From contig NZ_JAIELN010000012.1 of NCBI RefSeq assembly GCF_019753045.1, forward strand, positions 62,001 to 126,000: DNA of 64,000 nt, in the 5' to 3' direction. Made by a program: the position numbers and the translations under genes. The notes below the pieces were generated by a model, which saw nothing but the letters and a program-made list of their open reading frames with translations, was not told the origin of the DNA and did not search any database. Shown here in pieces: positions 9,542 to 18,455 of the stretch (its first letter is position 1; each line of letters opens with the position of its first letter). The stretch is from Hyphomicrobium sp. (GTDB lineage Bacteria; Pseudomonadota; Alphaproteobacteria; Rhizobiales; Hyphomicrobiaceae).

Positions 9542-9857
9542 ATCGAGCCGCCGATGAGGCTGGCTGCGATTCATTCGAACGCGAGTGAGACTGGCGCTCA
9601 GCAAAATTGACAATTTTGTAATCTTCTAATCCTTGCGCTGAGCATTCAGTTGCTCCCTCGCAACCTCATCTGTCCCGAACAAAAATCGGGAAAACTTTCC
9701 ACTCCGTCGGGTTCGGCGCGTTTGCCAAACTGGCCTAGCTGAACTGTCGATTCTCGTTTGCCAAAAACCGGGGAAGGCAAAGAGCAAAATCGATAACTCT
9801 GCTGCGTGATGTTCTCCTGTTCGGGACAAGATCGAAGCAGTCAGGATGGGGGACGGC
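9542..9857. promoter_or_regulatory. Upstream region of the TonB-dependent receptor with paired repeats
   Basis: 316 bp without a gene. It holds a perfect 10-bp inverted pair, tgtcccgaac at 9671-9680 and gttcgggaca at 9819-9828, the second only about 30 bp before the receptor start. It also holds an 11-bp direct repeat, cgtttgccaaa, at 9719-9729 and 9755-9765. These could be regulator sites, but no consensus such as a Fur box is recognisable. Confidence 0.35.
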
Positions 9858-12617
9858 ATGAGGCATCCGACTTTCGCCTTGGCGACAGTGGTCGCATTAT
9901 GCGCGGCGGTAGAAATCGCAGGGCCGGCGATCGCACAAGATGCGGGAGGGCCGCCATCCACATCCGCGCCGGCGCCGTCCACATCTGCTCCAGCGCCTGC
10001 CGGGGGCGCCACAACGCCGAGCACAACTCTTCCGGAAGTCCAAGTCATTCAGCAAAAAAAGCCGAAGCCGGGGCCTTCCAAACACGTGACCAAAGCGCCA
10101 AAGGAGGCGAAGCCGATCCCCTCCGTGCAAGTGAGCAAACCTCCCGCGAAAAAGCCTGCTCCAGTTGCGGCCGCGGCTGCCGTTGCGCCACCGGCAGCTG
10201 CTCCACCGCCGGTCGCGCCGCCACCGGCTGTCGAATCCGATACGGAAGGCGTATCGCAGGGCGTGACGTATGAGGTTGCTCCTGGTCCGAGCACCGTGAA
10301 GATGTCGCCGATCAGCGGTAGTGAGATTCCGATCGAGAAAGTGCCGGGCGGCGTCAGCACCATCTCCGCAGGCGAGATCGCACGGCTTAAGGCGGATTAT
10401 GTGCCAGACGCGCTAGCGCACTATGTGCCTGGCGTGATCCTCAGTGACGTCCAAGGAAACGTCTTCCAGAACAACGTCGACTATCGAGGCTTCACTTCAT
10501 CGCCGGTCGATGGCGTGCCGCAAGGACTTGCCGTCTACCAGAATGGCGTCCGCATCAATGAAGCCTTCGGGGATACGGTCAATTACGACTTTCTGCCAGC
10601 CGTCGCCATCAACCACATGGCGATCTTGAGCGGCAACCCCGTCTACGGCTTGAACGCGATTGGCGGCGCGCTGACGATCGACATGAAGGACGGATTCAAT
10701 TATCAGGGTTTGGAGACGGATGCGCGCTTCGGATCTTTCGGCCGGGCGCAGGGCTCCATTCAGGACGGCATGCAGTTTGGCAACTGGGCGACCTACATTG
10801 CGCTCGAAGATATTCACGATGACGGTTACCGCGATTTCGGAACGTCGGATATTCGCCGGATGTATGCCGATCTCGGTGTGAGAGGCGATGGTTCCGAGTT
10901 TCATATCAACTTTACCGGCGCCGATAACACCTTTGGCGCCGCGGCTGCATCCCCTATCGAGCTGTTGGATGAACGGTGGAGCAAGATCTTTACATCCCCG
11001 CAATCGACAACCAATCAAATGGAGATGGTGTCCGTCAACGGGAAGGTGAAAGCTTCCGACACTTGGGACTTGGCCGGCGTCGCCTACTATCGCCACTTCA
11101 ATCAGCAGCATGTCGACGGAAACATTTCCAACGCGAGTCCCTGTCCCATCTTGCCCTCCGGCACGACGACTGGAGCATGCTTCCAGAATCTCGATGGCAC
11201 CAACACCCTGCTGAGCGATACCAATGGCAATACAATCCTCTTGCCGAATGACCTCACGGGCCTCGGCGAAATTGACCGAACATCCATCGATGCGAACAGC
11301 TTCGGCGTTTCGCTTCAGGCTGTAGACAAGGAAAGGCTCTTTGATCGTCACAATCAGTTCTTGGTGGGAGCGAGCATCGATCACGGCAACGTGTCGTTTC
11401 GATCTTCCGCCGAGCTTGGATTTTTCCGACCGAATTTCATCGTAAGCGGAGGTGCCGGGTTTGTCGGACCTGTCGCCCAGGGATGCGATCTCACTGCTTC
11501 CGGAGACCCCGCCGACGGGTGCACTCCCAATGGAGCGACCGCTCTATCCGACATTCGGCCCGTCAATATTTCGACGACGAACACGTACTACGGCATATTC
11601 TTCCTCGACACGTTCGACGCGACGGATCGATTGGCTCTGACCGTGGGCGGTCGATTCAATATCGCCGACCTCCGTATCCATGATGAAACCGGTTTGGCCC
11701 CGAACCTCAACAGTTCCCCCACCTATACGCACTTCAATCCGGTGGCGGGTGGCACATATAAGCTCTTCGACGGGATTTCGGTTTACGCCGGCTATTCGAA
11801 AGCCAATCGCGCTCCGGTTCCGGCAGAACTCGCCTGCGCAGATCCCAATCAACCGTGTCTTCTGCCGAGCTTCTTGACCTCGGATCCGCCGTTGAAGCAG
11901 GTCGTCTCGAATACGTGGGAGGCGGGCTTCAGAGGTGAAAACACAAATATTCTGACACACGAAAAGGTGAGCTGGAGTCTCGGCTATTTCCGCACAACGA
12001 ATAATGACGACATCACAGAGGTCGCATCAGCCATCATCGGGCGCAGTTCGTTCGCCAACGCCGGAGAAACGCTGCGGCAAGGCCTCGAGGCGCAGCTGAA
12101 TTATTGGTCGGGAGGGCTTTTCACCTACATGGGATACAATTTTGTCGAAGCCACTTTTCAGAACGATCTGACCCTTCCCTCACCCTTCAACCCCGCGGCC
12201 GATGCGGATGGAAATATCTTCGTCCATCCCGGAGATCGCATTCCGGGCGTGCCGGCCCACAAGTTCAAAGCTGGCTTCGATTACGGTCTAACGCCGCGTT
12301 GGAGAGCAGGAGCCGATCTGATCGCTGCAAGCAACCAGATCTTCTTTGGCGACGCGTCCAATCAGAATGAGCCGCTTGGCGGTTATGCAAAAGTCAACTT
12401 GCATACCTCCTACGATGTGACCAAAAACATTCAGATCTACGGGCTCGTGGACAACCTCTTCGACCGGCACTACGGCGCTTACGGAACCTTCTTCGATGTT
12501 GAGGAAACCAACGACAGCGGCGCGGCGCTCGGCAGCATTACTTTTTCGAATCCACGCACTATTGTACCGGCTCCGCCAATTACGGCGTACGGCGGCATAA
12601 AATTCAAGTTCAACTAA
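9858..12617 (+). CDS. TonB-dependent outer-membrane receptor with long Pro/Ala linker
   Basis: Outer-membrane gated channel of about 919 residues for an iron chelate, vitamin or other scarce ligand. I prefer the ATG at 9858 because GGGGGA lies 4 nt upstream; an ATG at 9846 is the alternative. A signal peptide ends near AGPAIA-Q. About 120 residues rich in Pro, Ala and Lys follow before the plug begins (SGSEIPIEKVPGGVSTISAGEI, then VPDALAHYVPGVILSDVQGN). Plug and barrel features include NVDYRGFTSSPVDGVPQGLAVYQNGVR and the barrel end GLVDNLFDRHYGAYGTFF. The ending FKFN is close to the usual terminal aromatic. The barrel has four cysteines in two extracellular-loop pairs. Ligand unknown: there is no siderophore or metal gene beside it, only an exported peroxiredoxin 23 bp downstream. 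Confidence 0.93.
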   Translation: MRHPTFALATVVALCAAVEIAGPAIAQDAGGPPSTSAPAPSTSAPAPAGGATTPSTTLPEVQVIQQKKPKPGPSKHVTKAPKEAKPIPSVQVSKPPAKKPAPVAAAAAVAPPAAAPPPVAPPPAVESDTEGVSQGVTYEVAPGPSTVKMSPISGSEIPIEKVPGGVSTISAGEIARLKADYVPDALAHYVPGVILSDVQGNVFQNNVDYRGFTSSPVDGVPQGLAVYQNGVRINEAFGDTVNYDFLPAVAINHMAILSGNPVYGLNAIGGALTIDMKDGFNYQGLETDARFGSFGRAQGSIQDGMQFGNWATYIALEDIHDDGYRDFGTSDIRRMYADLGVRGDGSEFHINFTGADNTFGAAAASPIELLDERWSKIFTSPQSTTNQMEMVSVNGKVKASDTWDLAGVAYYRHFNQQHVDGNISNASPCPILPSGTTTGACFQNLDGTNTLLSDTNGNTILLPNDLTGLGEIDRTSIDANSFGVSLQAVDKERLFDRHNQFLVGASIDHGNVSFRSSAELGFFRPNFIVSGGAGFVGPVAQGCDLTASGDPADGCTPNGATALSDIRPVNISTTNTYYGIFFLDTFDATDRLALTVGGRFNIADLRIHDETGLAPNLNSSPTYTHFNPVAGGTYKLFDGISVYAGYSKANRAPVPAELACADPNQPCLLPSFLTSDPPLKQVVSNTWEAGFRGENTNILTHEKVSWSLGYFRTTNNDDITEVASAIIGRSSFANAGETLRQGLEAQLNYWSGGLFTYMGYNFVEATFQNDLTLPSPFNPAADADGNIFVHPGDRIPGVPAHKFKAGFDYGLTPRWRAGADLIAASNQIFFGDASNQNEPLGGYAKVNLHTSYDVTKNIQIYGLVDNLFDRHYGAYGTFFDVEETNDSGAALGSITFSNPRTIVPAPPITAYGGIKFKFN

Positions 12618-12640
12618 GCTCCGCCAAAGGGGGAACCAAC

Positions 12641-13183
12641 ATGCTGACCCGATATATCTTGGTCGTTGCCATGCTCTTCTCTTGCGGCGCCGAGCCGGCT
12701 TTGGCGGCGCTGAAGCCCGGCGATAAGGCGCCGATGTTCAAAGCGCATGCCTCACAAGGCGGCAAAGAATTCACGTTCTCGCTTGCCGAGGCGCTGAAAA
12801 AGGGACCTGTCGTCGTCTACTTCTATCCGCAGGCTTTCACGTCGGGCTGCACCGTCGAAGCGCACGAGTTCGCGGAGGCGATGGAGAAATTCAATGCCCT
12901 CGGCGCGTCAGTCATTGGCGTCAGCAACGACGACATCGCAACGCTCAATAAGTTTTCGACATCGGAATGCCGTAGCAAGTTTCCGGTCGCGGCAGACAAG
13001 GATCAGCGGATCATGACGGCCTACGATTCCGTGATGATGGGCTTCTTGCCGTATGCAAACCGCACATCGTACGTCGTCACGCCGGATGGGCGGATCTCGT
13101 ACGAATACACGTCGCTCGATCCATCAGACCACGTGAAAAATACGCTGGCTGCAATCCAGAGCTGGAAGACAAAGCACGAGTAG
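12641..13183 (+). CDS. Exported peroxiredoxin (AhpC/TSA, Bcp-like)
   Basis: Thiol peroxidase of 180 residues with a cleavable signal peptide (cut after about residue 22, PALA-A), so it should act in the periplasm; most Bcp proteins are cytosolic. The peroxidatic cysteine lies in YFYPQAFTSGCTVEAHEF (about residue 70), matching the P-x3-T/S-x2-C motif. A second cysteine in STSECRSKF (about residue 111) could be the resolving residue. The C-terminal fold segment TSYVVTPDGRISYEY is typical. AAAGGGGGAA precedes the start. Gene order suggests co-transcription with the TonB-dependent receptor, perhaps protecting the envelope during metal or haem uptake; that link is inference. Confidence 0.9.
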   Translation: MLTRYILVVAMLFSCGAEPALAALKPGDKAPMFKAHASQGGKEFTFSLAEALKKGPVVVYFYPQAFTSGCTVEAHEFAEAMEKFNALGASVIGVSNDDIATLNKFSTSECRSKFPVAADKDQRIMTAYDSVMMGFLPYANRTSYVVTPDGRISYEYTSLDPSDHVKNTLAAIQSWKTKHE

Positions 13184-13206
13184 CCGCGCGCTCTCGTTCT
13201 TAGCTC

Positions 13207-13983
13207 TCAGCCGGCCCTGATCACCGAAACGCCCGCTTCTTCGAGCGCATCGGCGATTGCCTGGGGCGGCTCGGACTCAGTGACGACACGATGCACAGCT
13301 TCCAGCGGCGCGACCTTGATGAGGCCGCCGCGGCCGAATTTCGACGCATCGGCGAGCACCGTGACGGAACGCGATTGCGTGATCATCGCGCGTGCGACAT
13401 CCGCTTCTCTCAAATCGAAATCGAGGATGCCCACCGTCTCGATCGAGCCGACGGCAAGCACGGCGTGGATGGCATGAAACTGGCTGATTTGATCGATGGC
13501 CAGCGGGCCCAGATTCTCAGTGCTTTCAGCGCGATACTCGCCGCCGATCAAAAACGTCGAGTTGGAGGTGCCGCGCGCCGCCAGTGCCGCAATCGCCGCG
13601 GAATTGGTGATGACGGTCAGACCGCTTGCCATCGCGAGCTCTTCCGCAAACAGCAATGTCGTCGTTCCGGTATCGACGAACAGGGTATCGCCGGGCTCAA
13701 AGAGTTGTATGGCGCGCCGTGCAATAGCGCGCTTGGCATCGGCATGCTCCAGGAGGCGCCCCTGAAACGATCCCTCGATGTCCGCCTCGGGAGCCCCCCG
13801 AGGCTCGGCAAGGGTCGCCCCACCATGGATTTTGCGAACGCGGCCGCGCTCCGCCAGATCCGTTAGATCCCGCCGGATCGTTTCCCTTGAAGTTCCAAGG
13901 AGTTCCGCCAGCGCATCGACGGTTACCCGCTCGCGCTCGCGAACCATTTGCTCAATTCGTTCACGCCTTATGTTAGGCCGCAT
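13207..13983 (-). CDS. DeoR/GlpR-family transcriptional regulator
   Basis: 258-residue repressor-type protein. The N-terminal winged helix-turn-helix (RRERIEQMVRERERVTVDAL, then LGTSRETIRRDLTDLAERGRV and the KIHGGA hinge) is canonical. The C-terminal sugar-phosphate-binding domain has the DTGTTTLLFAEEL and ITNSAAIAAL segments and a conserved tail (VLADASKFGRGG). It is divergent from the permease and enzyme genes downstream on the plus strand, with 127 bp between the starts. It is the obvious candidate regulator of that locus, with a phosphorylated polyol as the likely inducer. Possible operators are annotated separately. Confidence 0.92.
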   Translation of the reverse strand: MRPNIRRERIEQMVRERERVTVDALAELLGTSRETIRRDLTDLAERGRVRKIHGGATLAEPRGAPEADIEGSFQGRLLEHADAKRAIARRAIQLFEPGDTLFVDTGTTTLLFAEELAMASGLTVITNSAAIAALAARGTSNSTFLIGGEYRAESTENLGPLAIDQISQFHAIHAVLAVGSIETVGILDFDLREADVARAMITQSRSVTVLADASKFGRGGLIKVAPLEAVHRVVTESEPPQAIADALEEAGVSVIRAG

Positions 13984-14000
13984 TGCATTCTGCCCGTTCG

Positions 14001-14035
14001 GTCATTTTATTTGACTGTTCAGCCATTCTATTGGA
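14001..14035. promoter_or_regulatory. Direct repeats between deoR-type gene and permease operon
   Basis: Two related 14-bp sequences, gtcattttatttga (14001-14014) and gccattctattgga (14022-14035), start 21 bp apart, two helical turns. They lie just upstream of the DeoR-type start. DeoR/GlpR proteins often use repeated half sites, so this is a plausible operator. No experimental consensus is matched. Confidence 0.4.
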
Positions 14036-14049
14036 GCATGCCACAGATA

Positions 14050-14069
14050 TTTCGCCCATACGGGCAAAA
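14050..14069. promoter_or_regulatory. Imperfect 20-bp palindrome upstream of the permease
   Basis: tttcgcccatacgggcaaaa reads as TTTyGCCC-4 nt-GGGCrAAA on both strands. It is centred about 50 bp before the permease start, in the divergent region controlled by the DeoR-type regulator. It could be an operator or part of the promoter architecture. Confidence 0.4.
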
Positions 14070-14110
14070 TGTTGACGATGTCGGTCCGAGTTAACAACTG
14101 GGGGTTGGGA

Positions 14111-15697
14111 ATGGGTCAGGACGAAGATACCAAAGTATTGCATTCCATGGGCTACGCGCAGGAACTGTCGCGGCGCATGGGTGCATTCTCGAACTTCGCA
14201 ATTTCGTTTTCCATCATTTGCATTCTTGCGGGCGGCATCACTTCATATCCGCTCGCAATGGGAACGGGCGGCGGTTTCCAAGCAACCATCGGCTGGATCG
14301 TGGGCGGCGTCTTCGCTCTCGTCGTCGCCACGTCGCTCGGGCAGATCGCATCAGCCTATCCGACAGCCGGCGGTCTCTATCATTGGTCATCCATCCTTGG
14401 CGGACGTGGTTGGGGTTGGGCAACAGCCTGGATCAATCTCCTCGGCCTTATCTTCGTCGTCGCGTCGGTAAACGTCGGCGTCTGGCTTCTATTTCGCGAC
14501 CTCGTTCTTGCCGGCGTTTTCCACATGGACGTCACCGCGTGGACCACGTTGTCGACCGATCCGCTGCCTGCCGGCATGACAGCCGATCAAGTCGCGGCCA
14601 ACAATAACCACGCCTATCTGGTTCAGGTCATTGCAGTCAGTCTCATTACGTTTTGTCAGGCGGTTTGCAACCACTTCGGCATCAAGCTCACCACTGCACT
14701 CACGGATTTTTCCGGATACCTGATCCTCGTCGTTGCGGTCGTGTTGACTGCGATGTTCCTGATCTGGGGAGCGAGCTGGGATTTCTCGCGGGTCACGACG
14801 TTCGTCAACAACACCGGCGAGCCTGGCGGCGGCTATGTGCCGGAGCCACGCACGGCTCTCGTCGCCTTCCTTATCGGTCTGCTCTATCCGCTCTATACGA
14901 TCACGGGCTTCGACGCGTCGGCGCATACGTCTGAAGAAACCCGCGATGCCCGCAATGCGGTGCCGCGCGGCATGATCCATTCGGTGTTCTGGTCGCTCGT
15001 GTTCGGCTTCGTGATGGCGTTGTCGTTCGTGCTCGCCAGCCCCGATATGGCGGCGACCGCCAAAGACGGCGCAAACGCGTGGTTCAACCTCTTCAACAAC
15101 CTGCCTGCGCCGCAAGCACTGAAGGACGTGATCGCGATCTCGATCGTGCTTGCGAACTTCATCTGCGCTCTCGCCGGTCTCACCTCGACCTCGCGCATGA
15201 TCTTCGCATTCGCCCGTGATGGCGGCCTGCCGGGATCGAGCGTATGGAAGAGGGTCAGCCCGACGTGGAGAACGCCGGTTCCGGCCATCTGGCTCGGAGC
15301 GGTGCTTTCCGTTGCCGCAACGCTCTACTCGCCGGCCTTTGCTGCTCTTGCTGCCGGCTGCGCGTTGTTCCTCTACGTTTCGTACGCCATGCCGATCGCG
15401 GCTGGACTCCTTGCTGAAGGAAAGACCTGGACCGAGTTCGGGCCGTTCCGCCTCGGCATCTGGTCGAAGCCGTTGGCACTGCTGACCGTACTTGGCGTCT
15501 TCGTGCTCATGTACGCGGGCATCCAGCCTCCGTTCGACATTCTCATCAACTATGCGATCGGCCTGCTCGTTCTCCTCGTGGTGCTGTGGTTCGGAATCGA
15601 ATCGCGCCGCTTCAAGGGTCCTCCGATCGGAGCCGAAATTGCGAAGCGGCAAGCTGAAATCGCTGCGGCCGAGCGCGCCGTCGGCGAAGCCGTTTAA
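14111..15697 (+). CDS. APC-superfamily amino acid/amine permease
   Basis: Inner-membrane symporter or exchanger of 528 residues with about twelve hydrophobic segments. The start at 14111 (MGQDEDTK) gives the usual short hydrophilic lead before the first motif, RRMGAFSNFAISFSIICILAG. Other family marks are GGLYHWSSILGGRGWGW in the second segment and LYPLYTITGFDASAHTSEET in the middle, as in the amino acid-choline-transporter (GABA permease-like) group. A hairpin terminator follows at once. The enzymes downstream look like a glycerol-3-phosphate-type pathway, for which an APC permease is unexpected. The imported compound may therefore contain nitrogen, for example an amino-polyol; this is inference. 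Confidence 0.88.
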   Translation: MGQDEDTKVLHSMGYAQELSRRMGAFSNFAISFSIICILAGGITSYPLAMGTGGGFQATIGWIVGGVFALVVATSLGQIASAYPTAGGLYHWSSILGGRGWGWATAWINLLGLIFVVASVNVGVWLLFRDLVLAGVFHMDVTAWTTLSTDPLPAGMTADQVAANNNHAYLVQVIAVSLITFCQAVCNHFGIKLTTALTDFSGYLILVVAVVLTAMFLIWGASWDFSRVTTFVNNTGEPGGGYVPEPRTALVAFLIGLLYPLYTITGFDASAHTSEETRDARNAVPRGMIHSVFWSLVFGFVMALSFVLASPDMAATAKDGANAWFNLFNNLPAPQALKDVIAISIVLANFICALAGLTSTSRMIFAFARDGGLPGSSVWKRVSPTWRTPVPAIWLGAVLSVAATLYSPAFAALAAGCALFLYVSYAMPIAAGLLAEGKTWTEFGPFRLGIWSKPLALLTVLGVFVLMYAGIQPPFDILINYAIGLLVLLVVLWFGIESRRFKGPPIGAEIAKRQAEIAAAERAVGEAV

Positions 15698-15710
15698 GAC
15701 TCATGTAACG

Positions 15711-15742
15711 AAGGCCGCGAGCTCACCGCTCGCGGCCTTTTT
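15711..15742 (+). terminator. Rho-independent terminator after the permease
   Basis: Perfect 12-bp stem (aaggccgcgagc paired with gctcgcggcctt), 5-nt loop tcacc, then a run of T. It lies 13 bp after the permease stop and 36 bp before the next gene. The permease transcript probably ends or is attenuated here, and the enzyme genes may need read-through or their own promoter. Confidence 0.85.
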
Positions 15743-15777
15743 GTTTCCGTTACGTCGCTCGCAATCAAAAACGCCGA

Positions 15778-17178
15778 ATGGCAAAGGACCAAAGCAATAT
15801 GTCGATCGCAGATGTCGCGATCGTAGGCGCAGGTGTCGTCGGCTGCGCGATGGCGCGACGTTTCGCTCTCGAGGGGGCAAAAGTCGTTCTTCTGGAACGC
15901 GGCGCGGACCTCCTCTCGGGCGCCAGCAAGGCCAACAGCGCCATCTTGCACACGGGCTTCGATGCGCCGCCCGGCAGCGTCGAACTCAGCTGCATGCAAG
16001 CCGGATACGCCGAATACCAGGCGATACGCGAAAGCTTCAATCTTCCGTTGCTCGAAACCGGAGCCATGGTCGTTGCCTGGTCCGACGCGGAGAAAGCGGC
16101 GCTCGACGGGATCGAGGCGCAGGCGCGTGCAAACGGCGTCCACGATGTGCGGCGACTGACGGCTTCCGAAATACGCGCGCGCGAACCGCAGCTTTCGCCT
16201 CGCGCGCTCGAAGCTCTGCTGGTCCCGGGCGAGCATGTGATCGATCCGTGGTCGCCATTTCTGGCTTATCTGCTGCAAGCAAAAGCCCACGGCGCCGAGA
16301 TCCGATTTGCGACAGAGGTGATTTCTGGAAGCTTTGACGGCGATATCTGGACGCTACAGACGAGCACCGGCGAGCAGAGGGCGCGAACCGTCATCAACTG
16401 CGCCGGACTTTTTGGCGACCGGCTCGACGCGCGTCTCCTCGGCGCGGCTTCATTTCAAATACGCCCGCGCAAGGGTCAGTTCGTCGTCTTCGACAAGGCG
16501 GCGGCAGCGCTGCTCAGAACCATCGTCCTGCCTGTTCCGTCGGAGCGCACCAAGGGCGTCGTTCTTACCCGCACCGCTTTCGGGAACTTGCTCGTTGGGC
16601 CGACAGCTGAAGAACAGCAAGATCGCGAACGCGCGAACGTCGTGGACGACACGCTTCGCGGTTTGATCGCGCGCGCCGTGGAAATGGTGCCCGCTTTGGC
16701 GGATGCCGGCGTGACAGCTGTCTACGCTGGGCTTCGTCCCGCGACCGAAGAGAAACATTATCGTATCTCCACGCATCCAGACCGCAATTGGATCACGGTC
16801 GGCGGCATCCGGTCGACGGGCATGACCGCATCGCTCGGCATCGCGCAGCACATCTACAAACTCTATGAGGAGATGGGTCATCGCCACGTGCCCGTCGCGG
16901 AGCCGGCAACGGCGCGCGTTCCAAATCTCGCTGAGCATGAACCGCGGGACTGGCAATCGGCGGGTTATGGCGAGATCGTGTGTCACTGCGAGATGGTGAC
17001 GTTGCGAGAGATTGAGCAGGCTCTTTCGGGTCCGCTGCCGCCCGGAAATTTCGGTGGCCTCAGGCGTCGCACACGGTGCGGCATGGGCCGATGCCAGGGC
17101 TTCTATTGCAACGCCCGGCTGGCGCAGCTCACGGCCGGACATTTTGCATCGCCTCTGGCAGTCGGAGATGCTGCGTGA
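15778..17178 (+). CDS. GlpD/GlpA-like FAD-dependent dehydrogenase with C-terminal Bfd-type [2Fe-2S] domain
   Basis: About 459-466 residues; the start is either 15778 or the ATG at 15799 (MSIADVAIVG), both reasonable. The N-terminal Rossmann motif VAIVGAGVVGCAMARRFALEG, the family segment GASKANSAILHTGFDAPPGS, and a later GGIRSTGMTASLGIAQHI put it in the DAO family that includes GlpA and L-2-hydroxyglutarate dehydrogenase. The last 75 residues add four cysteines (CHC, then RCGMGRCQGFYC) of a Bfd-like iron-sulfur domain. This architecture is known from glycerol-3-phosphate dehydrogenases in clostridia, Thermotoga and archaea, encoded beside a second FAD protein and glycerol kinase, as here. Expected role: oxidation of a phosphorylated polyol. 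Its stop overlaps the next start (TGATG). Confidence 0.9.
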   Translation: MAKDQSNMSIADVAIVGAGVVGCAMARRFALEGAKVVLLERGADLLSGASKANSAILHTGFDAPPGSVELSCMQAGYAEYQAIRESFNLPLLETGAMVVAWSDAEKAALDGIEAQARANGVHDVRRLTASEIRAREPQLSPRALEALLVPGEHVIDPWSPFLAYLLQAKAHGAEIRFATEVISGSFDGDIWTLQTSTGEQRARTVINCAGLFGDRLDARLLGAASFQIRPRKGQFVVFDKAAAALLRTIVLPVPSERTKGVVLTRTAFGNLLVGPTAEEQQDRERANVVDDTLRGLIARAVEMVPALADAGVTAVYAGLRPATEEKHYRISTHPDRNWITVGGIRSTGMTASLGIAQHIYKLYEEMGHRHVPVAEPATARVPNLAEHEPRDWQSAGYGEIVCHCEMVTLREIEQALSGPLPPGNFGGLRRRTRCGMGRCQGFYCNARLAQLTAGHFASPLAVGDAA

Positions 17179-18455
17179 TGGCCGTGCAGTCTGAGAGATC
17201 CGCGAGCGTTGACGCGCTCGTCATCGGCGCCGGACCTGCGGGCCTCGCGGCGGCGACGCGGCTGAAGCGTCTCGGTCTTGCGCGCGTGATTGTCATCGAT
17301 CGCGAGCTCGAAGCCGGTGGCGTTCCCCGTCACTGTGGGCATTCGCCGTTCGGCATGCGCGAATTCGGACGCGTATTGACCGGCCCCGCCTACGCGCGGC
17401 GGCTGACAGACGCCGCAAGAGGCGCGGGTGTTGAACTGATGCTTGGCAATACCGTCGTCGCGATCGACACCGCCGAATCTTTGGTCGCGACTTGCACGAG
17501 CAGCGAAGGCATCGTCCGCATCGCGGCCAAACGCATAATTCTGGCGACCGGCGTACGCGAGACGCCGCGCGCGGCGCGCCTCGTTTCGGGCGACAGGCCT
17601 CTGGGCGTTCTGAATACGGGCGCTCTGCAGGGATACGCGTATCTTCAACATCTGGCGCCGTTTCGCAGGCCAGTGATCGTCGGCACGGAACTCGTTTCGC
17701 TTTCGAGCCTGCTGACGTGCCGCAAGATCGGCGCGCGTCCGGTCGCGATGATCGAGGAGCGGAGCGGACCGACGACGCGGCGGCTTTTCATGGGCTTGCC
17801 GCGCCTGCTCGGCGTGCCGGTATTTTATGGAACCCGCATCACCGACATTCGAGGGGCGCAGCGTGTCGAGGCCGTGACGCTATCGGGAGCGGACGGAAAG
17901 CGGCAAGACATAGAATGCGACGGCGTGCTTTTTACGGGCCGCTTTACGCCCGACGCGCCGCTCGCTCGAGCCGCGGGGCTCGACATCGATAGCCGCACTG
18001 GCGGCCCGACGATTGATCAATTCGCACGGACGAGCGAGCCGCGGATTTTCGCTGCTGGCAATGTGCTGCATCCGGTCGAGACAGCCGGTTGGTCGTGGCG
18101 AGAGGCAGTGCGCGTCGCGGACTTCGTTGCTGCCGATCTCGCTGGGTGGCTGCCATCGCCAGACAACGCGATCACACTCACACCCGGAGATGGCGTCCGC
18201 TATGTCGTGCCGCAACGCATTGTGCGGGGACCTGGGGGATTGTCTCATATTCAATTGCGTGCGACCGGCGATGTTTCCGGCGCATTGGTTGCCCACAGCA
18301 AAGGCCAGCGATTGAGAACACAACCGATGACATCTGGACCTGAGCGCCGGATTCTGGCGCCGCTAGATGCGTTCCGTCAGGCCGATAGCGATATCACCTT
18401 TAGTTTCGATAACCGCCGTTCAACGGCATCCCGGAGCGATGCGACATGCGTGTAG
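17178..18455 (+). CDS. FAD/NAD(P)-dependent oxidoreductase, partner of the GlpA-like dehydrogenase
   Basis: 425 residues from the ATG at 17178, which shares one base with the previous stop, indicating translational coupling. The first Rossmann motif is ALVIGAGPAGLAAATRLKRLG; a second dinucleotide region lies near residue 150-200, and FAAGNVLHPVETAGWSWREA (about residue 300) is the typical FAD-contacting end seen in sarcosine-oxidase-alpha and GlpB-like partners. There is no membrane anchor. Known relatives pass electrons from the GlpA-type protein to NAD or another carrier. Its 3' end overlaps the kinase gene by 10 bp, so the three enzyme genes form a tight unit. Confidence 0.87.
   Translation: MAVQSERSASVDALVIGAGPAGLAAATRLKRLGLARVIVIDRELEAGGVPRHCGHSPFGMREFGRVLTGPAYARRLTDAARGAGVELMLGNTVVAIDTAESLVATCTSSEGIVRIAAKRIILATGVRETPRAARLVSGDRPLGVLNTGALQGYAYLQHLAPFRRPVIVGTELVSLSSLLTCRKIGARPVAMIEERSGPTTRRLFMGLPRLLGVPVFYGTRITDIRGAQRVEAVTLSGADGKRQDIECDGVLFTGRFTPDAPLARAAGLDIDSRTGGPTIDQFARTSEPRIFAAGNVLHPVETAGWSWREAVRVADFVAADLAGWLPSPDNAITLTPGDGVRYVVPQRIVRGPGGLSHIQLRATGDVSGALVAHSKGQRLRTQPMTSGPERRILAPLDAFRQADSDITFSFDNRRSTASRSDATCV

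Noticed and set aside
14489-15652. 387-codon minus-strand frame antisense to the APC permease
   Set aside because: Translation is almost entirely Arg, Glu, Asp and His, the usual shadow of a membrane-protein gene.
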